From: Allobosea psychrotolerans
GTDB taxonomy: Bacteria; Pseudomonadota; Alphaproteobacteria; Rhizobiales; Beijerinckiaceae
Assembly (NCBI RefSeq): GCF_002917105.1
Contig: NZ_PQFZ01000013.1
Coordinates: forward strand, 1 to 64,000
Direction of reading: 5' to 3'
DNA length: 64,000 nt
The notes beneath the pieces were generated by a model. That model had not been told where the DNA came from, searched no databases, and saw only the letters and a program-made list of their open reading frames with translations. Position numbers and translations under genes: made by a program. Shown one piece after another: positions 60,389 through 64,000 of this stretch; positions within the stretch are counted from its first letter, which is position 1, and each line of letters starts with the position of its first letter.

Positions 60389-60784
60389 ATGAGCGACGCG
60401 AATGAGGGTTGCGCGGAAACCGGAGCCCTGCTGACCCTGCTTAAAGCGCAGGAGGAAAAGCTCTTGGCTGCGGATCTACGCGCGTCACCCGAGAAGGTCG
60501 CTGAACTGCTGGCCGACGATTTCGTCGAGTTCGCTCGGTCCGGACGCATCTATGATCGCGATCAGTCGATCGCCGCTCTTGCCGCCGAACGCGGGGCCAC
60601 TCTCAGGAAAGCGCGTGATTTTCGAGTGAGCCTGCTTGGGGAGGGGATTGCCCTCCTGACCTATCGCTCAACACGGCAATCGGGCTCCGATTTGGACGAA
60701 CAGCACTCGTTGCGGAGTTCGGTCTGGGTGCGGGTTCAGGGGCGCTGGCGGATGCGCTTTCATCAGGGCACGCCGATCCGCTAG
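60389..60784 (+). CDS. DUF4440 / NTF2-like (SnoaL-fold) protein
   Basis: A 131-residue protein with the DUF4440 pattern: 'LLKAQEEKLLAADLRASPEKVAELLADDFVEFARSGRIYDR' read as AELLADDFVEFARSGRIYDR, then 'SLLGEGIALLTYRS' and a terminal 'SSVWVRVQGRWRMRFHQGTPI'. The fold is a small cone-shaped barrel used by isomerases and binding proteins. The role is unknown. Codon use is somewhat less G+C-biased than average. ATG 60389 is chosen; a longer frame starts 63 bp upstream. Confidence 0.82.
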   Translation: MSDANEGCAETGALLTLLKAQEEKLLAADLRASPEKVAELLADDFVEFARSGRIYDRDQSIAALAAERGATLRKARDFRVSLLGEGIALLTYRSTRQSGSDLDEQHSLRSSVWVRVQGRWRMRFHQGTPIR

Positions 60785-60859
60785 TCGGGTGGTTTCGACG
60801 GTTGACCGCGCGGGCCGAAGGAGTGCGACGCTGACGAAGATGACGAGCGATTTCGCATC

Positions 60860-61132
60860 TCACCCTTTGGAGGCGTCCATTTTCTCCGAGAGCCAGATCT
60901 TGATCAGCGACTGATAGGGGACATCCCGCTTGTTGGCGGCGATCTTGATGCTTTCAAGCAGCGCATTGGGAAGGCGGATCGAGATCGACGTGGAGGATGG
61001 CTTCAGATTCGGAAACCGGACGGAGACAGCCTTGGTCCAGTCGACATAATCGGTGGAATCATGGGTCTCCCAGAAGGCGCGCTCTTCGGCCTCGCTCTGA
61101 AAGGTCGGGATCGGCTTAAGCGTCTTGCCCAT
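60860..61132 (-). CDS. brnA: BrnA-like CopG/RHH antitoxin
   Basis: A 90-residue antitoxin. The N-terminal half, 'PTFQSEAEERAFWETHDSTDYVDW', binds the toxin. The C-terminal ribbon-helix-helix, 'STSISIRLPNALLESIKIAANKRDVPYQSLIKIWL', binds DNA and represses the operon. It overlaps the toxin gene upstream by 17 bp. This toxin-first order is typical of brnTA. The pair is a type II toxin-antitoxin system. Confidence 0.88.
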   Translation of the reverse strand: MGKTLKPIPTFQSEAEERAFWETHDSTDYVDWTKAVSVRFPNLKPSSTSISIRLPNALLESIKIAANKRDVPYQSLIKIWLSEKMDASKG

Positions 61133-61418
61133 AATGCCTGCGCTCCTTACGATTCATGTCGCGAGCGGAAATAATGCGGATCAGGCTGTTCTCGTGCCGC
61201 AGCGTGAAGGTCACATGGAGATGCCGACCGTCGCTGGTTCGCCCTAACGCCTGCAGCCTTCGTTCGGCAACGCTATGGCGCCCATCTTCAGACAACAGCA
61301 GCGGCTCATTCATGAACACCTGCTCGGCCTCAGCCTGACTGACGTCATGCTTCTCGGCACTCTTCCGATTATTGCCGTGATCCCAGTCGAAACCGACGAC
61401 GCGATCAAAATCAATCAC
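61116..61418 (-). CDS. brnT: BrnT-family ribonuclease toxin (GTG start)
   Basis: A 100-residue RelE-fold BrnT toxin. The N-terminus is 'VIDFDRVVGFDWDHGNNRKSAEKHDVSQAEAEQVF', and later come 'ERRLQALGRTSDGRHLHVTFTLR' and 'RIISARDMNRKERRHY', including the conserved R-x-ISAR-xMx-R-E-R-x-x-Y block. The GTG at 61418 has AGGA at a suitable distance and fits the family N-terminus. The ATG 30 bp upstream lies inside the operator. It is predicted to cleave mRNA under stress. It is the first gene of the operon. Confidence 0.88.
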   Translation of the reverse strand: MIDFDRVVGFDWDHGNNRKSAEKHDVSQAEAEQVFMNEPLLLSEDGRHSVAERRLQALGRTSDGRHLHVTFTLRHENSLIRIISARDMNRKERRHYGQDA

Positions 61419-61421
61419 GAT

Positions 61422-61442
61422 TGTATATCCTGGTAATATACA
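61422..61442. promoter_or_regulatory. Inverted-repeat operator of the brnTA operon
   Basis: TGTATAT-N7-ATATACA is a perfect 7-bp inverted repeat starting 3 bp upstream of the toxin start codon. On the minus strand it contains TATATT and TACAAT -10-like hexamers, and TTGAAA abuts it (61443-61448). Binding of the antitoxin's ribbon-helix-helix here would block transcription. This A+T-rich patch stands out from the 66% G+C background. Confidence 0.75.
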
Positions 61443-61488
61443 TTTCAAGCTCGACCGGCGATCGAATGCCGGAACCTGGCCATTTCGG

Positions 61489-62664
61489 CTATCGCGCCAG
61501 CACCTTCATCGCCCCATCCAGCCCGTCCAGCGTCAGCGGGAACATGCGGCCGGCCATCAGCCCACCGATCTGGCGGATCGACTGGGTATAGCCCCAGAGA
61601 TGCTGCTGCACCGGGTTGAGCCAGACCGATTTCTGGAACCGTCCCGTCAATCGTTCCATCCAGACCTGGCCCGCCTCCTCGTTCCAGTGCTCGACCGAGC
61701 CGCCCGGCATCGCGATCTCATAGGGGCTCATCGAGGCGTCGCCGACGAAGACGACGCGGTAATCGGCCGGATAGGTCCGCAGGATGTCCCAGGTCGGAAT
61801 GACCTGGTCGTAGCGGCGGCGATTCTCGCGCCAGACCCGCTCATAGGGGCAGTTGTGGAAGTAGAAATGCTCGAAATGCTTGAACTCGGCGCGAGCCGCC
61901 GAGAACAGCTCCTCGGCCAGCTCGACATGCCAGTCCATCGAGCCGCCGACATCGAGGAAGAGCAGCACCTTGACGGCATTACGCCGCTCGGGCCTGAGTT
62001 TCACGTCGAGATAGCCGTGCCGCGCGGTCTCGGAGATCGTCGAGTCGAGGTCGAGCTCCTCGGCCGCGCCGGTGCGGGCGAACTTGCGCAGGCGGCGCAG
62101 CGCGATGCGCAGATTGCGCACGCCGAGCTCGCGGGTGTCGTCGAAATCCTTGAACTCACGTTTGTCCCAGACCTTCACCGCGCGGAAATTGCGGTTCTTG
62201 TCCTGGCCGATGCGGACGCCTTCGGGGTTATAGCCATAGGCGCCATAGGGCGAGGTGCCGGCGGTGCCGATCCATTTCGAGCCGCCCTGATGGCGACCCT
62301 TCTGCTCGGCGAGCCGCTGCTTCAGCGTCTCCCAGAGCTTCTCCCAGCCCAGCGCCTCGAGCTGCGCCTTCTCTTCTTCGGTGAGGTATTTCTCGGCGAG
62401 CTTGCGTAGCCATTCCTCGGGGATGCCGGCCTGCTCGATGGCCTGGCCCAGCGTCTCCATGCCCTTGAAGACCTGGGCGAAGACCTGATCGAAGCGGTCG
62501 AGATGGCGCTCGTCCTTCACCAGGCAGCAACGGGCGAGGTAGTAGAACTCCTCGACGCGGTGCTCGGCGAGGTCGGCCTCGACGCCTTCCAGCAGCGCCA
62601 GATACTCCCGCAGCGTGACGGGAACCTTGTTGGCGCGCAGCTCTGTGAACAGGCGGAGGAACAT
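61489..62664 (-). CDS. VWA-domain (CoxE-like) protein
   Basis: A 391-residue protein of the CoxE/YehP-like group. The N-terminal helical region includes 'FLRLFTELRANKVPVTLREYLALLEGVE'. The C-terminal von Willebrand A domain has the MIDAS motif DxGxS in FLDVGGSMDW and later 'VFVGDASMSPYEI'. Such proteins usually work with a MoxR-type AAA+ ATPase to activate metalloenzymes. The usual upstream ATPase gene is not in the window, and HU and repeats lie there instead. Function: probable chaperone partner, target unknown. Confidence 0.88.
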   Translation of the reverse strand: MFLRLFTELRANKVPVTLREYLALLEGVEADLAEHRVEEFYYLARCCLVKDERHLDRFDQVFAQVFKGMETLGQAIEQAGIPEEWLRKLAEKYLTEEEKAQLEALGWEKLWETLKQRLAEQKGRHQGGSKWIGTAGTSPYGAYGYNPEGVRIGQDKNRNFRAVKVWDKREFKDFDDTRELGVRNLRIALRRLRKFARTGAAEELDLDSTISETARHGYLDVKLRPERRNAVKVLLFLDVGGSMDWHVELAEELFSAARAEFKHFEHFYFHNCPYERVWRENRRRYDQVIPTWDILRTYPADYRVVFVGDASMSPYEIAMPGGSVEHWNEEAGQVWMERLTGRFQKSVWLNPVQQHLWGYTQSIRQIGGLMAGRMFPLTLDGLDGAMKVLAR

Positions 62665-62817
62665 CAGGCTAATGTGCGGGGCCTGGGCCTGCGGTCAAGC
62701 CGCTCTTGCGCACATCCTGCTGTGATTGCCATGGCCTGGCGGGAACTCCCCTCTGCCGTCATCCCGTGCACAGGCGGATGCACCGCTTGTCCGGGATGGC
62801 GGGGAGGGAAACGGTCA

Positions 62818-62923
62818 GAGCATTGCACGAAAAAGCGCGTACCGGCTTTTCGCTGGAGCAATGCTCTCAACCTTAGGATCGATCACGTCGCATTCGGACG
62901 GCTCCGTCCGAATGCGACGTGAT
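62818..62923. repeat. Composite palindromic element: family-1 hairpin plus 42-bp perfect palindrome
   Basis: The first part (62818-62866) has GAGCATTGC/GCAATGCTC arms around a diverged GAAAAAGCGCGTACCGG core. The second (62882-62923) has perfect 19-bp arms ATCACGTCGCATTCGGACG with a GCTC loop. It ends 6 bp from the HU stop codon and probably acts as its transcription stop or 3' stabiliser. Confidence 0.82.
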
Positions 62924-62928
62924 TGAGA

Positions 62929-63201
62929 TTACGCCACGGCCTCGGCGAGATCCTTGGTCACCTTGAACTTGACGACCGTCTTGGCCGGAACCTTGATCAT
63001 CGCGCCGGTCGAGGGGTTGCGGGCCTCGCGGGCCTCGCGCTTGGCGGCCGAGAGCTTGCCGACTCCGCCCAGCGTGACGTCGTCGCCGGACTTCAGGGTC
63101 TTGGCGACGACCGCGCCCAGCGAGGCCAGGATGGCCGAGACGTCGGTCTTGGTCTTGCCGGTCTCTTCGGCGATGGCGGCGATCAGTTCATTCTTGGTCA
63201 T
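62929..63201 (-). CDS. hupB: HU-family DNA-binding protein
   Basis: A 90-residue HU. The N-terminal helices are 'MTKNELIAAIAEETGKTKTDVSAIL', the saddle strand is 'DDVTLGGVGKLSAAKREAREARNPSTGAMIKVPAKTVVKFK', and the DNA-arm Arg-Asn-Pro (RNPSTG) is intact, so it is HU rather than IHF. It bends DNA and organises the nucleoid. AAGGAGGA is a strong ribosome site. The mRNA should end at the 42-bp palindrome. A divergent FAD monooxygenase gene shares the upstream 289 bp. Confidence 0.95.
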   Translation of the reverse strand: MTKNELIAAIAEETGKTKTDVSAILASLGAVVAKTLKSGDDVTLGGVGKLSAAKREAREARNPSTGAMIKVPAKTVVKFKVTKDLAEAVA

Positions 63202-63490
63202 GAATTCCTCCTTGAGAAGGGGGTTGTACAGCGTCGCGCAAGGCCGAGCGTCCGTACGGGGTTGCTCCCACGCATCGTTGCTCCCGCAATTTGCGGCGCG
63301 CGAAGGCGCCAGTTGGCACAGCTAAAATCGAAAGACGACAGCTGCGGCGGTAGATACGCACAGAAATCCGCTTCGTTCCGCCCTCCAGGCGGCTAATGTT
63401 GCATGATTCCGACGCGGCAATGGCGCGATTGACAAATCGGGGCCGGTTATTTCAAGCTTAAAATAATTCGACGGGCAGGGGCGGGCAGGC

Positions 63491-64000
63491 ATGAAAGTCA
63501 TCATCGTCGGGGGCGGGATCGGCGGTTTGACGCTGGCGCTCATGCTGCATGCGCGCGGCTTCGCACCGACCGTCTACGAGCAGTCCGGGGAGATCCGCGA
63601 GGTCGGCGTCGGCATCAATACGCTGCCGCACGCCATTCGCGAGCTCGCCGAGCTCGGGCTGCTGCCGGCGCTTGACGCGGTCGCCATCCGTACGCGCGAA
63701 CTCGTCTACATGAACCGCTTCGGCCAGACCGTCTGGCGCGAATTGCGCGGCCTGCACGCGGGCGCGCCGGTGCCGCAGTTCTCGATCCATCGCGGCCGCC
63801 TGCAGGGCGTGATCCGCGATGCGGTGGTGGCGCGGCTGGGTCCGGACGCGCTGCGCACCGGCCGCCGCCTGCAGGGCTTCTTGCAGGACGAGGGCGGCGT
63901 CACCGCCCATTTCGCCGATTCCCGGCGCGGCGAGGCCGGCGAGACCGCCCGCGCCGATCTCCTGATCGCCGCCGACGGCATTCATTCGACCGTGCGGGGC
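63491..64000 (+). CDS. FAD-dependent monooxygenase, N-terminal part (3' end outside window)
   Basis: The first 170 residues of a class A flavoprotein monooxygenase. The dinucleotide motif is KVIIVGGGIGGLTLALML (GxGxxG), with Glu at the end of the second strand (TVYEQS), and the later DG motif is DLLIAADGIHSTVR. The group includes salicylate/3-hydroxybenzoate hydroxylases and PhzS-like enzymes. 'GVGINTLPHAIRELAELGLLPAL' is a common form in PhzS-like members. ATG 63491 lies after GGCAGG. The C-terminus and substrate site are not seen. Confidence 0.9.
   Translation, partial: MKVIIVGGGIGGLTLALMLHARGFAPTVYEQSGEIREVGVGINTLPHAIRELAELGLLPALDAVAIRTRELVYMNRFGQTVWRELRGLHAGAPVPQFSIHRGRLQGVIRDAVVARLGPDALRTGRRLQGFLQDEGGVTAHFADSRRGEAGETARADLLIAADGIHSTVRG

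Overview
The window is about 66% G+C and reads as chromosomal DNA of an alphaproteobacterium of the order Hyphomicrobiales (Rhizobiales). A Bosea- or Methylobacterium-like organism is my best guess, without a database check. The pointers are a very large coiled-coil protein resembling the Agrobacterium growth-pole ring protein, a BrnT/BrnA toxin-antitoxin pair, many amide and peptide catabolic genes, and a dense load of palindromic intergenic repeats of the kind common in this order. I saw no rRNA, tRNA, CRISPR array, prophage or transposase gene.

Layout. (1) 1-2386: end of a chemoreceptor, a single-domain globin and a MATE efflux pump. (2) 2795-16386: a nitrogen-scavenging island with two amidase-signature enzymes, an M20 carbamoylase/amidohydrolase, a peptide-type ABC importer (binding protein plus two permeases, no ATPase), a D-carbamoylase, a cyclic-amidohydrolase-type metalloenzyme, a RidA protein and a D-threonine-aldolase-like PLP enzyme. 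A small WapI-like gene sits inside it. (3) 16420-19374: an orphan VgrG-like beta-helix spike, a split chromate transporter and a divergent LysR regulator. (4) 19554-26374, minus strand: a second ATPase-less peptide importer followed by gamma-glutamyltransferase and a DUF1028 protein, interrupted by a small GIY-YIG nuclease gene flanked by palindromic repeats. (5) 26757-31184: an OtnK-type kinase, then malonyl-CoA decarboxylase and malonyl-CoA synthetase. (6) 31408-35355: a metallo-beta-lactamase-fold hydrolase, a SoxR regulator divergent from an FMN reductase with a clear SoxR box, a creatininase-family protein and an NAD(P)-binding protein. (7) 35421-43447: two paralogous FAD-linked oxidases around a complete NMT1/THI5-type ABC importer. 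(8) 43577-49573: a conserved unknown, an MFS permease, and an Mla-type lipid transport operon (MlaE, MlaF, MlaD, lipoprotein). (9) 49592-57789: a class C serine hydrolase, the 1956-residue growth-pole-ring-like protein, a stand-alone Hpt protein and a ferredoxin. (10) 57802-64000: an MFS permease, UspA, small unknowns, BrnTA, a VWA/CoxE-like protein, HU, and the start of an FAD monooxygenase.

How the genes fit together. Regions 2, 4 and 7 look like uptake plus hydrolysis modules for amide, carbamoyl, peptide or similar nitrogenous compounds. Each of the three solute-binding protein genes has a sigma-54-like -24/-12 element upstream, which suggests nitrogen-responsive control (inference).

The most unusual feature is the repeat landscape. 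Four complete copies and two half copies of a 115-123 bp inverted-pair (REPIN-like) element share a conserved 16-bp centre and have variable hairpin tips. A stand-alone GIY-YIG endonuclease gene sits exactly between one complete and one half copy. At least four other palindromic families occupy most of the remaining intergenic space. No RAYT transposase is present, so a GIY-YIG nuclease acting on or maintaining REPINs is the hypothesis I would test first.
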